From: JARRKU01 sp963675565
GTDB lineage: Bacteria; Desulfobacterota; Desulfobacteria; Desulfobacterales; Desulfosarcinaceae
DNA length: 64,000 bases
Direction of reading: 5' to 3'
Assembly (NCBI GenBank): GCA_963675565.2
Contig: CAXXYD010000001.1
Span: 868,001 to 932,000, forward strand
Below the pieces are notes generated by a model, which saw nothing but the letters and a program-made list of their open reading frames with translations, was not told the origin of the DNA and ran no database searches. Both the position numbers and the translations under genes were made by a program. Shown one piece after another: positions 1 through 8,914 of this stretch. How positions within the stretch are numbered: position 1 is the first letter of the stretch; the number at the start of each line of letters is the position of its first letter.

Positions 1-393
1 GAATATGTACTCGGCCGTGGGCGAAGAAAAACAAAAAACTGCCCGGACCGGGTGTTCGTCCAAAACCTGATTAATATAGGCAAGGGCATTCTGGTTGAAG
101 AAGGCGGCAATGCTCAGCGGGCTTTTGCTGAACAGCGCCATGGCCATGGATAGTTTCTGCCTGGCTTTAGGCATACGCTGGAAAAAGGAGGTCGCGCACT
201 GGCGTTTCAGTTTATCGGCATACTTCTCGTCTTCAGGGTCGTCGATGAACGTGCACAGATGGATATTCCAGCCATTGTCTTTTAGAAATTGTAGTTCATG
301 ATACGATCGAATTTTGTCGCCTTTGTCCGGCGGATAGGGAATTCTGTGAACGATCATGAGGATGTGAGGGTTTTCAGGACTGTTGGTCAGCAC
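1..393 (-). CDS. Exosortase-locus glycosyltransferase, N-terminal part (cut by window edge)
   Basis: The first 131 codons of a glycosyltransferase that runs off the left edge. The N-terminus contains HRIPYPPDKGDKIRSYH and a TFIDDPEDEKY stretch, which matches my memory of the sugar transferase family that accompanies PEP-CTERM/EpsH1 systems (TIGR03087), a GT4-like cytosolic enzyme extending the polysaccharide. A GTG at 391-393 is chosen because it adds the residues PHILMIVHRIPYP that form the usual first beta strand; an internal ATG at 355-357 is the alternative. It overlaps the end of the exosortase gene by 20 bases, so the two are probably translationally coupled. Only the donor-independent N-terminal half is visible. 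Confidence 0.75.
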   Translation of the reverse strand, partial: MLTNSPENPHILMIVHRIPYPPDKGDKIRSYHELQFLKDNGWNIHLCTFIDDPEDEKYADKLKRQCATSFFQRMPKARQKLSMAMALFSKSPLSIAAFFNQNALAYINQVLDEHPVRAVFCFSSPTAEYIF

Positions 394-1231
394 TGTTTGT
401 CGCTTTCAGTCTTACGAGAAATGTGTGGGTCAAATAGAGCAGAACCAGTGCCACCATAAAGACGATCAGGCCGGACATGTCATGTAAAAAACCCTGGGCG
501 ACTTCAGGACCGATATAGCGGGCCAGAATGGCCGTTATGGTCAAGCGGACAATATTAACGGCTACAGCTATGGGAATGGCAGAGAGAAACAGAATCCATT
601 TGCCCGTCTTGTTCAATGTGGAGATATAGGCAAAAGCGGCACTCAGGGCGATCATTGAGGTCAGGGAGCGCAACCCGGAGCAGGCGTCCACGACTTCCAG
701 CGAGGTGTTGGCCAGATGGAGGACGTTGCCTTCCCGGAATATGGCGATGCCGATGAAGCTGATGAAGCCGGCGCTCAGTCTGGCCGCAAAAAGCTGCAGC
801 GGAAAAGCGATCTTGTTCCAGACAATGGCCGGTATGGGTATCATCAGGATCAAGTAAATATGCGGAATATAGGTTTTTTTGAAGATGTCGGTGCCGAACA
901 GGATAAGGGTCATTGCCATCAGGGCCAGCAGGATGGAAAAGCGCATGGTGAACAACTCGGCACCAATATTGCCAACAACGTGCAAGGCCATGGCACCGAG
1001 CAGCAGGACGTAGCCCCAGTAATTGGGGCGCATGGCAAGCCCTTTCAACTGGTCGCGGTTGTGCCAGATCATGTAGGCGGCGATAAAGGGCACCAGAAAA
1101 CCGTGTGAAAAGTTGTCGTCCGTAGACCAGTCCTTGACCAGCTTTACAATGGTGTGGTTGTAGAGCAAGGAAAAAGCGACCGCAAGGGTGGCAAACTGCA
1201 AATAGATATGGAGTGAAATATTGCGGGTCAT
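374..1231 (-). CDS. xrtA: Exosortase (XrtA-type)
   Basis: A 285-residue polytopic inner-membrane protein with about eight hydrophobic segments. The exosortase catalytic triad is visible: Cys184 in DACSGLRS, Arg229 in NIVRLT and His250 in FLHDMSG. Exosortases are transpeptidase-like enzymes thought to cleave the C-terminal PEP-CTERM signal of exported proteins and attach them to a surface polymer. Assignment to the XrtA class is an inference from the surrounding genes (EpsI, FemAB-like, barrel, deacetylase, tyrosine kinase), which are the standard XrtA companions. EpsI is a separate gene here rather than a fused C-terminal domain. The gene is the next-to-last visible member of the minus-strand operon. 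Confidence 0.9.
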   Translation of the reverse strand: MTRNISLHIYLQFATLAVAFSLLYNHTIVKLVKDWSTDDNFSHGFLVPFIAAYMIWHNRDQLKGLAMRPNYWGYVLLLGAMALHVVGNIGAELFTMRFSILLALMAMTLILFGTDIFKKTYIPHIYLILMIPIPAIVWNKIAFPLQLFAARLSAGFISFIGIAIFREGNVLHLANTSLEVVDACSGLRSLTSMIALSAAFAYISTLNKTGKWILFLSAIPIAVAVNIVRLTITAILARYIGPEVAQGFLHDMSGLIVFMVALVLLYLTHTFLVRLKATNSADQQS

Positions 1232-1393
1232 GATTGGATAGCCCTATGTTGTCATTGGTACGTTGGTTGTCGCAGAAAGCGTAACAGAAGTCGCAACGAG
1301 GTCCAGTCGGAGGTCTCTGGTATCCATATGGTAGGGGGCCTACCGGGTTCCGGCTTTCGCCCAGGTGGCGTTGTTTGGCACTGAAAATCTGTT

Positions 1394-2032
1394 TTATGAT
1401 GGAATGTAGTTTTGAAGAATGGGAAACAATTCTCGAGCGAACGCTTCCAGGACCAACAGGGTTTCTTTTTCATCGGAACTTACCGGGGCGATCAGTCTGA
1501 CAAAGGAACCGTCCGTTCTGTTGCGGGTGATGGCGTCCCAGACCAGGTATATTTTCTGCAAATATTCTGAAGAGATGATGCGGCCCCGGGACTGGTACCA
1601 GTAGTAGGAGATTTGTTTGTTCTTTCCGTTTTGCAGGACCAGCTTGATGATGTTGATTTGGGTGGATGGTGTTTCCTTTATCTTCAGCGGCACAACCTTT
1701 GACTCGATGATGTTCCATCCGCCGCCGGGCATGCAGTTCTTTGGCGAGTGGATGAGTTCCCCTTCTCGCTGGCTCTGGTAGTATCCGACGTAAAGGTTAA
1801 TCCATTTCCCGTCCGGACTTTGGTAATTGGCGTAAAAGGAATCATCCACCCCCAGCACCTGATAGATTTTTTCGTCGAATCGTTGCTCGATACCGATCCA
1901 TTTTCCGATTTTAGTGGGGAAGGTGGAAAATGGCTTGTTGGGAATGATCAGTTCAGGGCTGCTCAGGTGGGCCAACAACCCGAAGGTTGCTGCCATGATG
2001 ATAGTTATTGCGAGGGTGTTTTTCCAGTTCAT
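1394..2032 (-). CDS. epsI: EpsI family exosortase-associated protein
   Basis: A 212-residue protein with one N-terminal hydrophobic segment (about residues 6-22) that would act as signal anchor, followed by a periplasmic domain. The EpsI hallmark, HSPKNCMPGGGW, lies at residues 95-106. EpsI proteins occur next to, or fused to, exosortases and are required for methanolan-type exopolysaccharide production; their biochemical role is not settled. The 160 bases between this gene and xrtA hold no convincing gene. It lies downstream of the FemAB-like gene in the same orientation. Confidence 0.88.
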   Translation of the reverse strand: MNWKNTLAITIIMAATFGLLAHLSSPELIIPNKPFSTFPTKIGKWIGIEQRFDEKIYQVLGVDDSFYANYQSPDGKWINLYVGYYQSQREGELIHSPKNCMPGGGWNIIESKVVPLKIKETPSTQINIIKLVLQNGKNKQISYYWYQSRGRIISSEYLQKIYLVWDAITRNRTDGSFVRLIAPVSSDEKETLLVLEAFARELFPILQNYIPS

Positions 2033-2050
2033 ATGTTGATTCTCCCTGAA

Positions 2051-2074
2051 TTCCCCTTTCTCCAGAAAGGGGAA
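2051..2074 (-). promoter_or_regulatory. Intergenic stem-loop between femAB-like gene and epsI
   Basis: A perfect 10-bp inverted repeat (TTCCCCTTTC with GAAAGGGGAA) with a four-base loop fills much of the 99-base gap. No T-tract follows on the minus strand, so it is more likely an mRNA processing or stability hairpin than a terminator. Confidence 0.4.
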
Positions 2075-2131
2075 CTTGAAGGCATTGTCGTGGCAGGATG
2101 CCGCTGCCGCATGTACCGGAAACTCTTATAT

Positions 2132-3238
2132 CTACAAGCTGATGTGTTTTCGGATCAGCGGGCCTGCGATTTTTGTTACGCTAACCGGCAGTTTCTGCCA
2201 ATACTGTATGGCTTTGCTGAATTTGGACTTTTCGGGTTCATTTTGATGGAGGGCCGATTTGCCATTTTTAGACAAGGTATGCCAATACAATGGATAAGGT
2301 GTCGCACCCCATTGCTTCTTGAATTCGTATGTCCCCTCTCCCGGCGTAGATCGGCCGAAATCGAATTTTGTATATCCGTTATCGCAGGCATATTCCAACA
2401 TACTCCAATAAAGGAGCATGTTGGGACGCAGTCGACTGAGCTCTTTGAGTGAAGAGGCCCAAGGGTTTTCCAAGGTAGCTTGATATCCGATGACAAGTCC
2501 ACAAGCAACTGGGGTTTCCTTCATGTAGGCGATAACTATTTTGCTTTGTCTCGAAAATTCTTTTACGGTGTTCTTTATTATTTTTCCGGAGTGGACCGGA
2601 GACCCCAAGTCACGCATATTTATGCAAAAAACCGAATAAAAATCATCAAAAAGTTCTATTCCGCCTATTTTGGTGTATAGTCCAGACTTTAGGGGGCGTT
2701 TGATCTTGGTTCTCAGTTTCGACTTAAAGGATTTCATCAGCACCTCGCTGGATGAAGGAAGCTCCAGCAGCATGCGTGCCTTATGTGTCTGTGTATGGCA
2801 AGCCATAAAGATCTTAGAAAAATTCAATTTGTTTTCCGCCAGGCACGCCATCGGCTGTGCATGCCGCAGTTCGATATCGGACACATTCAACTTTTCGCCG
2901 TAACGGATGGCCCCGGAAAGCAACGCTATTTCTGCAGATTCATCTGCAGCCAGTATCCCGCCCATATCGAAGAAGGGGATGGAAATCAATTTATTGCCAA
3001 AGACAAAATGGCGCATGTGGGTCAGCGGCAAAACACCTCTGATTTCTCCGGCAATTTGGTTTTTTTCGGTATTTTTTCCATCGACTGCAACCAAATAATG
3101 GGTCTTGTGACCGTAGGTTTTTTCAATCACCGTTTTCCAGCCGGACAGATGGTACAAGTTGGCATCGGGGCGGCTGCGGACAAACGCATCCCATTGCCTG
3201 CAGCCGATATCGTCGATGGTGCATACCTGAAGGGTCAT
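2132..3238 (-). CDS. FemAB-like protein of the PEP-CTERM locus
   Basis: A 368-residue soluble protein of the GNAT/FemAB fold. Residues DFGRSTPGEGTYEFKKQWG near position 300 and the N-terminal VRSRPDANLYHLSGWKTVIE region are typical of the FemAB-related protein that travels with PEP-CTERM systems (TIGR03019). FemAB enzymes move aminoacyl groups from tRNA to peptidoglycan precursors; here the acceptor may be a sugar of the exopolysaccharide, which is speculation. It starts 10 bases after the WecB-like gene ends, consistent with one operon. Confidence 0.85.
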   Translation of the reverse strand: MTLQVCTIDDIGCRQWDAFVRSRPDANLYHLSGWKTVIEKTYGHKTHYLVAVDGKNTEKNQIAGEIRGVLPLTHMRHFVFGNKLISIPFFDMGGILAADESAEIALLSGAIRYGEKLNVSDIELRHAQPMACLAENKLNFSKIFMACHTQTHKARMLLELPSSSEVLMKSFKSKLRTKIKRPLKSGLYTKIGGIELFDDFYSVFCINMRDLGSPVHSGKIIKNTVKEFSRQSKIVIAYMKETPVACGLVIGYQATLENPWASSLKELSRLRPNMLLYWSMLEYACDNGYTKFDFGRSTPGEGTYEFKKQWGATPYPLYWHTLSKNGKSALHQNEPEKSKFSKAIQYWQKLPVSVTKIAGPLIRKHISL

Positions 3239-3248
3239 ATGATTCTAT

Positions 3249-4373
3249 TTACGCGATGTTGAATTTAGTTTGAATTCTATCAACGATCCGGTCGGCAGTG
3301 TGACCGTCCCACAGTTCAGGGACAGTGAAAGGGTTATCTTCCCGGGACAAAATTTGGTTCACGAAGACCTCGAGTTCCATAAGCGAACATAACCTGTTGG
3401 TGCCCTGGATCAGGGTCACCGGGCGCTCGGTGTTGGGACGCATGGTCAAGCATGGAATGCCTAGATAGCTTGTTTCTTCCTGCAGGCCGCCGGAATCGGT
3501 GATGGCCAACCGGCAGTTGAAGACCAGGTTCATAAAGCGAATATAGTTCAAAGGCTCGGACAACACGATATTTTCGATACGATCGAGTCTGTGGAGCAAA
3601 TTATAATTTTCTAAATTTTTGCGTGTCCGTGGATGGACCGGAAACACCAGGGGCATTTTCCCGGCGATATTGACCAATATGTCGCAAAGGGTGGAAAGTT
3701 TCTCTGGGTTATCCACGTTAGCGGGCCGGTGGAAGGTGATGATGCCGTACTGCCCCCGGGCTAAACCATAAGTTTCGGCGACATTGTGCTGCTCGATTTT
3801 GGAGCGCATCATTTCAAGGGAATCGATCATAATGTTTCCCACGCGCTGGATTTTTTCCGGGGCAACGCCTTCTCTGACGAGATTTTCATCCCCGTCAGCG
3901 GAGGGGGTCCATAGGATATCGGCCAGGCTGTCGGTAACAATGCGGTTGATCTCTTCAGGCATGGTGCGGTCAAAAGACCGCAGACCGGCTTCCAAGTGCG
4001 CGACTATGGGGCGTGCACAATTGCCGTTTTCTGAAATAGCGGGAATTTTTACCGCTGCCAGGGCACAGGCCAGGGTGGAATTGACATCGCCCACCACCAC
4101 CAGCAGGTCGGGCTTTTGTTCCAGGATGACTTTTTCATAGGCCATCATGACTTTTCCGGTTTGCTGGGCGTGGGACCCGCTGCCAATGCCCAGGTGGATA
4201 TGGGGTGCCGGCAAATCCAGGTCGGTGAAGAATGAATCCGACATGTTCAGGTCGTAATGCTGACCGGTATGCACGATCTGGACGTCGGCCCAGTTTTGTT
4301 TTTTCAGTGCGTGGTACAGCGGGGCGATTTTCATGAAATTGGGCCTGGCTGCTGCAATGAGATGGATCAGCAT
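3249..4373 (-). CDS. wecB: UDP-N-acetylglucosamine 2-epimerase (non-hydrolysing)
   Basis: A 374-residue GT-B-fold enzyme converting UDP-GlcNAc to UDP-ManNAc, a precursor for ManNAc or ManNAcA residues in surface polymers. Visible motifs are GDVNST (95-100), HLEAGLRS (126-133), PEEINR (139-144) and, near the C-terminus, TDSGGLQEE for UDP binding. Length is normal for the family. It begins one base after the stop of the chain-length gene, so the two are tightly coupled. Inside this locus it probably serves the exopolysaccharide rather than enterobacterial common antigen; the symbol marks the family only. Confidence 0.88.
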   Translation of the reverse strand: MLIHLIAAARPNFMKIAPLYHALKKQNWADVQIVHTGQHYDLNMSDSFFTDLDLPAPHIHLGIGSGSHAQQTGKVMMAYEKVILEQKPDLLVVVGDVNSTLACALAAVKIPAISENGNCARPIVAHLEAGLRSFDRTMPEEINRIVTDSLADILWTPSADGDENLVREGVAPEKIQRVGNIMIDSLEMMRSKIEQHNVAETYGLARGQYGIITFHRPANVDNPEKLSTLCDILVNIAGKMPLVFPVHPRTRKNLENYNLLHRLDRIENIVLSEPLNYIRFMNLVFNCRLAITDSGGLQEETSYLGIPCLTMRPNTERPVTLIQGTNRLCSLMELEVFVNQILSREDNPFTVPELWDGHTADRIVDRIQTKFNIA

Positions 4374-4374
4374 G

Positions 4375-5970
4375 TTAAAACAACCCCTTTACAGATTCAA
4401 TCAAGCGGTCGACGTCTTTGGTGACCATGAACGCAAAGACACCGAAAACCATCAGCGTTGCGCCGGCCATCATCACGCTGGAAATGGTATTGAGCTTTTG
4501 CATGAATGCTTTGCGGCGGTCGGCGATGGTGGGTATAACGGCCAGCACATGGTAGCTGAAATCCTCTTCAACTGACTGTGCATCCCTGTATGAGTGGTCA
4601 AAATACTCCAGTACAAAAGAAAGTCCGCCGCCAATACCGAGGCCGCAGATGATCATCAGGGCGAAAAGCTTACGCATATCCGGTGATATGGGTTTTTCCG
4701 GCAATTTGGCGTAATCGATGACCCGAAACTGCTCGCCTTTTTGCTTTCTTTCCATGTTGACGGCAATACCCGCCTCGAGTTTTCTTTGCAAAAGCGAGTT
4801 ATAGGCTTCCTTGACGTTCTGGTAGTCTCGGTTGAGGGACAGCAGTTCCTGCTCTCTGGTCGGGGTATCCTCCACCAACTGGGTATGGTGCTTGATTTTA
4901 TATTCCAGTTTTTTAACCTCGCTTTCAAGTTTCTTCATTTCAAATTCCAGGCCCTGATTCTGTATCCCGGCGGAATTAAATATGTCCATTGGGGCAGATT
5001 CATTGCCTGCTGTCTCTTGAGAACCTTTTTCACTATCGTCTGCAGTGGAAGCTTCTTGCTCTTTTTCTTTAATTTTGGCGATCATACTCTTCAATTTAAC
5101 GATATCCGGATGTTTGTCGGTGTAACGCAGTTTCAATCTGTCAATCTGACTTTCCAACTCGGCGATATCGGCAGAACCGCTATCGGCCTCCAGGTCTAAA
5201 CCACTGGCAATATCACCTTGAGAATCTGAAAAAATATCGGCCTGCTTCTTGGCAAGCGCCAGTTGATATTTTCTTTCCCTTATTTCAGCCTGTTTCAGGT
5301 TGTATTCTTCATGCAGCCGGTCGAGAATTCTCAAATTGGTATCGAGCTGCTCCGGCAGTCCGCCCATATGTTTAATGCGATAGTTTTTAAGATTATTTTC
5401 CATCTTTTCGAGCTCGCTTTTCTTCAGCTTTAATTCCTCTTCTAGAAAGTTGCTGGTACCGGATGCCTGTTCTTCGCGAACCTTCAGGTTTTCGTCAATG
5501 AAATAGGATGCCAGGGTGTTGGCGATGCGCATGACTTTCTGGGGTTCAGTGCCTTTGAAAGACAATGAAAAAGCATCCGCACCGCCTCTTGTGCGGGTTA
5601 CATTGACCCCGATTTTTGCCCGGACGGCTTCCAGCTTGTCCTCCAGGTACATGTTCTGCTGTTCAGGCTCGGCATATAAGTTGTAGTCGGCAATGATTTT
5701 TTCAATATTGGTGCGGCTCATCACCTGTTGGGAAATTGTGCTGATGCGGTCGTTGATATCGATGGAGACCACCGATTTGACATAGTTGGTGGGCACTCTC
5801 TGGGGCTCGACCAGGATCAGGGTTTCTGCCTGGTACACCCGGGGAAGGGTGATTCCCTTAAAGATGCCGAGCAGCATGGCAGCCAGCAGGGGAATCATGA
5901 TGACCCATCTTCGGCGCATAATAATTGAAAAAATATACTGGGGGCTTAGGGATTCCATTTGAATTGGCAT
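4375..5970 (-). CDS. Polysaccharide chain-length determinant (Wzz/PCP, PEP-CTERM type)
   Basis: A 531-residue inner-membrane polysaccharide co-polymerase. A transmembrane segment follows RRRWVIMIP near residue 20, a long periplasmic coiled-coil region spans roughly 170-410, and hydrophobic segments sit near residues 425-445 and 490-512. The PISPDMRKLF motif before the second membrane helix is the Wzz proline region. The cytosolic kinase is encoded separately. It should control polymer length together with the tyrosine kinase and export protein upstream in the operon. Confidence 0.85.
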   Translation of the reverse strand: MPIQMESLSPQYIFSIIMRRRWVIMIPLLAAMLLGIFKGITLPRVYQAETLILVEPQRVPTNYVKSVVSIDINDRISTISQQVMSRTNIEKIIADYNLYAEPEQQNMYLEDKLEAVRAKIGVNVTRTRGGADAFSLSFKGTEPQKVMRIANTLASYFIDENLKVREEQASGTSNFLEEELKLKKSELEKMENNLKNYRIKHMGGLPEQLDTNLRILDRLHEEYNLKQAEIRERKYQLALAKKQADIFSDSQGDIASGLDLEADSGSADIAELESQIDRLKLRYTDKHPDIVKLKSMIAKIKEKEQEASTADDSEKGSQETAGNESAPMDIFNSAGIQNQGLEFEMKKLESEVKKLEYKIKHHTQLVEDTPTREQELLSLNRDYQNVKEAYNSLLQRKLEAGIAVNMERKQKGEQFRVIDYAKLPEKPISPDMRKLFALMIICGLGIGGGLSFVLEYFDHSYRDAQSVEEDFSYHVLAVIPTIADRRKAFMQKLNTISSVMMAGATLMVFGVFAFMVTKDVDRLIESVKGLF

Positions 5971-6036
5971 GATACGTGGTCCTTGTTCATTTCTTTTACG
6001 AATATTTACCGCACCGATGCGTTTTTGACGGTTCGG

Positions 6037-7368
6037 TTAATTCCATCGCAGCGGACGCAGTGGCGTCAGTGTCGCGCGCAACATGTAGCTGTTTTCGGTG
6101 TATTCAAGCGATTCATTATCGGAAATCACATTCGAGTAATCATATGAGAGACTGAAAGAGAGCCATCGCAGCGCCTGCCAATGCAGCCCGGCACCAGCGC
6201 GAATCGTGTTGTCCACCCGGTCAGGGGTCTGGTTGGGATATTCGTCATTGCGATAGGAACCGTAAACCGAAGAGGAAAACCGGGAGGTGAAATTGTAGCC
6301 CGCATCGATACGGCCTTCATAGTAAATATTCAGTCCGTTGTCCTCGCGGTTGTTGTCGTCAATGCTGTATCCACTGCGCCCTGCGATACCGAAATAGCCT
6401 GTCCGATAATTCCATCGTTTGTAAATGTTCGAGTTGATGTTGTAGCCTTCCTTGTCTTCACGATCCTCATAATCCCGAATGGTGTAGGCGACGGCAACAT
6501 CGACGCCGGCATTTTCCTGGAACTGGTAGTTGAGTCCAATGGATGGCTGATAAATCTGGTAATCTTCGCTCTCGGAATCTTGATCGTAGGTCAAAATGGT
6601 GTGGCTGTAAGCAACGTAAGTGGAAAAATGCTGTGCGAGCCGGTACAACAACCTGATTTGCCCGTTGTACTCCTGACGATCGTCCTGCTCTTCATAAATA
6701 CTGTTGTCGTAGGAAGCGGTCAATGATGTGCCCCATTTGGGTGAAAAATCGTAATTATACACCAGACCGGCGGTAAACGTACCGTTGTTATTGTTGTCCT
6801 CGGTATCATCTTCAGCTTGATCCACGTCTTCTGATATGTAGTATCGATAGCCGGCGTAGAGGCTGTCATCTTCCCCAAATTGATGGGACAGCCGCGCCGT
6901 TGAGACATTGGTATAGTACTCGCGACGTCCCCTTCGGAGATTATCAGCCGTTATTGCAGGGTCTTGGATTGGACCGGCAAGATCCGTTCTATCCGACTCG
7001 TCCCAGGGTTCGTTGGTCCTGAGATAGGTGTTTCCGATATCGAGTGTGGTATAGCGTTTGAATGTTTGTGATAAAGATATGCCCGCGGAATGGCGCCAAC
7101 TGTCATATTCTGTATCTTCATCGTATTTGCTGTAGGACGGGTTGTAGTAGAGATTGAGGCTGCCTGTTTTCCACAAGGCTTGGCCGTTGAGGTTCAATCC
7201 GGCTGTTGTAATATAACTATCTTCTTCATTTTCGGGATCGAGATTGAGATTGTCTGTATATTCCTCGCTGACATAAAGGGAGGAACTCAAGGTTATTGGT
7301 GCAGCATAAAGTGTTGGAATACAGCAAGTCAATAGGACGATGGCCAATGGAAGCAGTTTTTTTTGCAC
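6037..7368 (-). CDS. Outer-membrane beta-barrel protein of the PEP-CTERM locus
   Basis: A 443-residue protein with a signal peptide (cleavage probably after TLYAA, residue 22) and then alternating aromatic and polar beta-strand patterns rich in Tyr, Asp and Asn to the C-terminus. It fits the uncharacterised outer-membrane protein family found in PEP-CTERM/EpsH loci (TIGR03016). It probably forms the outer-membrane pore for the polysaccharide, since the export protein next to it lacks an obvious lipobox. The 3-prime neighbour is the chain-length gene, 66 bases away. Confidence 0.8.
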   Translation of the reverse strand: MQKKLLPLAIVLLTCCIPTLYAAPITLSSSLYVSEEYTDNLNLDPENEEDSYITTAGLNLNGQALWKTGSLNLYYNPSYSKYDEDTEYDSWRHSAGISLSQTFKRYTTLDIGNTYLRTNEPWDESDRTDLAGPIQDPAITADNLRRGRREYYTNVSTARLSHQFGEDDSLYAGYRYYISEDVDQAEDDTEDNNNNGTFTAGLVYNYDFSPKWGTSLTASYDNSIYEEQDDRQEYNGQIRLLYRLAQHFSTYVAYSHTILTYDQDSESEDYQIYQPSIGLNYQFQENAGVDVAVAYTIRDYEDREDKEGYNINSNIYKRWNYRTGYFGIAGRSGYSIDDNNREDNGLNIYYEGRIDAGYNFTSRFSSSVYGSYRNDEYPNQTPDRVDNTIRAGAGLHWQALRWLSFSLSYDYSNVISDNESLEYTENSYMLRATLTPLRPLRWN

Positions 7369-7391
7369 AACCAGTTCCTTTCTTATCGAAT

Positions 7392-7973
7392 TTAGGGCAC
7401 GATGATGGTGTCGTCGGCTTTGATAAATACGTTTTGGCTGAAATCCTTATCCTTGACAATGTCCTTGTAATTAATCCGTATGACTTTTTCTTGGCCGTTT
7501 TCGCGTCGAAATAAAATGATCTCTTTTTTGGAGGCCCACTCGGTAAAGCCACCGGCCAAGGCAAAGGCCTGCAACACCGTTAGTTCCTTAACCAGTGGGT
7601 ATTCACCTGTCCCGCTCACTTCACCGAGGATATAAAATTTTTGACTCCCTGCACTGCGTAACGTGACAGTGATACTTGGCCCGGCAACGTACTCTTCCAG
7701 CCGGGTTTCGAGGATTTTTTTAAGCTCAGTGGGGGTTTTCCCGGCAGCCTGGACATCGTCCAGCAAGGGAAAAGTGATTTTTCCGTCGAGCCGCACAATG
7801 ATCGCTTCCCTGGAAAAATCGGGTTCTTTCCAGGTGGTAATCTCCAGGACGTCACCGGGGCCGATTTTGTAGTCAGAGTGGGTGTCGGCGGGCTCGGCGG
7901 GTTCGGCGGCGATGGCGCTGAGAACCCATGAGAGCAACAAGAGTGGCATTAGCATGAGCATTTTTTTATTCAT
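7392..7973 (-). CDS. Periplasmic polysaccharide export protein (Wza-like)
   Basis: A 193-residue exported protein. A signal peptide covers residues 1-22 and ends SAIAAEP with no lipobox cysteine, unlike classical Wza lipoproteins. The Poly_export domain starts at YKIGPGDVLEITTW and is followed by an SLBB-like beta-grasp segment (FYILGEVSGTGEYPL). Proteins of this size are typical of PEP-CTERM loci (TIGR03027). It should link the inner-membrane co-polymerase to the outer-membrane barrel encoded just downstream. Confidence 0.87.
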   Translation of the reverse strand: MNKKMLMLMPLLLLSWVLSAIAAEPAEPADTHSDYKIGPGDVLEITTWKEPDFSREAIIVRLDGKITFPLLDDVQAAGKTPTELKKILETRLEEYVAGPSITVTLRSAGSQKFYILGEVSGTGEYPLVKELTVLQAFALAGGFTEWASKKEIILFRRENGQEKVIRINYKDIVKDKDFSQNVFIKADDTIIVP

Positions 7974-8049
7974 GATTGGCTCCTTCTGTATTCCCGGTCA
8001 CATGGTGGCGCTTTTGTTTACCCGGTGGCGTATAGGAATCCGCAAGCGC

Positions 8050-8904
8050 TTATCTTTTTTTCCGTTTTTCATGGTAGTAGTAGGATTTGCCGTAGCCGTA
8101 ATATTTTTTAACGGCCTGGTCCGAGTGGTTCATGACGATACCCACGATTTTTTCCCTGCCGATTTTTTCGATGGTCTGTTCGATGGATTCTTTGGAGGTC
8201 TTGCCGGCGCGCACGATAAGGATGATGCCGTCCACATACTTGGAGATGGCGATGGTCTCGGAGGCCATCAGCGGCGGCGGCGAATCGATGATGACGTAGC
8301 GGTCCTGGTACCTGTTTTTGACCTCGCGCAGCAGCTCTTTCATCTTGGATGAGGAGAGCAGCTCAGTGGGATTCATCGGGGGCCTTCCCGCCGGCAGCAG
8401 GGTCAGTTTGGGAATGGGGGTTTTCAGAAGCACTTTGGCAATGTTGTCGCCGGTTCTCAGGCAATGGCTCAGCCCGCTGACGTTGCCAAACCCGAAATTT
8501 TTATGAATGGTGCCCTTGCGGATGTCGCCGTCCACCAGCAGCACGTGCTCTTCAACGCCCTGGGCGATGCTGATGGCCAGGTTGGAACTGATAAAGGACT
8601 TGCCGTCGCTGGGGATGGGGCTGGTCACCAGAAGCGAGCGTATGGACTGGCCCTTGTCCGTGGCAAACAGCAGGTTGGTGCGCAGGCTTTTGAAAATTTC
8701 AGCTTCGATGGAACGCGGCTCGTGATAAGCGATCAGGTTTTTGGCGATGCTCCGTTTTTTGTGCATGGCAGGCTTTTTGTTCACCGGGGCCACGCGCTTG
8801 AGATTGACCACCTTCTCTTCTTCGGGCAGCGGTTGGGGATCCGCAACCATGGCGTCGCTTTCAGTCTTGCTGGCTTTTTCCAGTGCGTCGAAAATTTTTC
8901 CCAT
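8050..8904 (-). CDS. Bacterial tyrosine kinase of the exopolysaccharide locus
   Basis: A 284-residue BY-kinase of the CpsD/Wzc cytosolic type. Walker A is SPIPSDGKS (residues 95-103), Walker A-prime VLLVDGDIR (121-129), and the C-terminus ends in a tyrosine cluster, YYGYGKSYYYHEK, typical for autophosphorylation. The start MGKIFDALEKASK is used because GAAAGAG lies a few bases upstream and the longer frame would run into the UDP-glucose dehydrogenase gene. It should pair with the chain-length protein to regulate polymerisation. Confidence 0.87.
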   Translation of the reverse strand: MGKIFDALEKASKTESDAMVADPQPLPEEEKVVNLKRVAPVNKKPAMHKKRSIAKNLIAYHEPRSIEAEIFKSLRTNLLFATDKGQSIRSLLVTSPIPSDGKSFISSNLAISIAQGVEEHVLLVDGDIRKGTIHKNFGFGNVSGLSHCLRTGDNIAKVLLKTPIPKLTLLPAGRPPMNPTELLSSSKMKELLREVKNRYQDRYVIIDSPPPLMASETIAISKYVDGIILIVRAGKTSKESIEQTIEKIGREKIVGIVMNHSDQAVKKYYGYGKSYYYHEKRKKR

Positions 8905-8914
8905 GATGGCTCTT

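Noticed and set aside
1252..1473. 73-codon minus-strand frame with a PET...LRLLLRFLRQ end that recalls a PEP-CTERM tail
   Set aside because: It overlaps epsI, the putative helix contains charged residues, there is no signal peptide, and the match is too weak.
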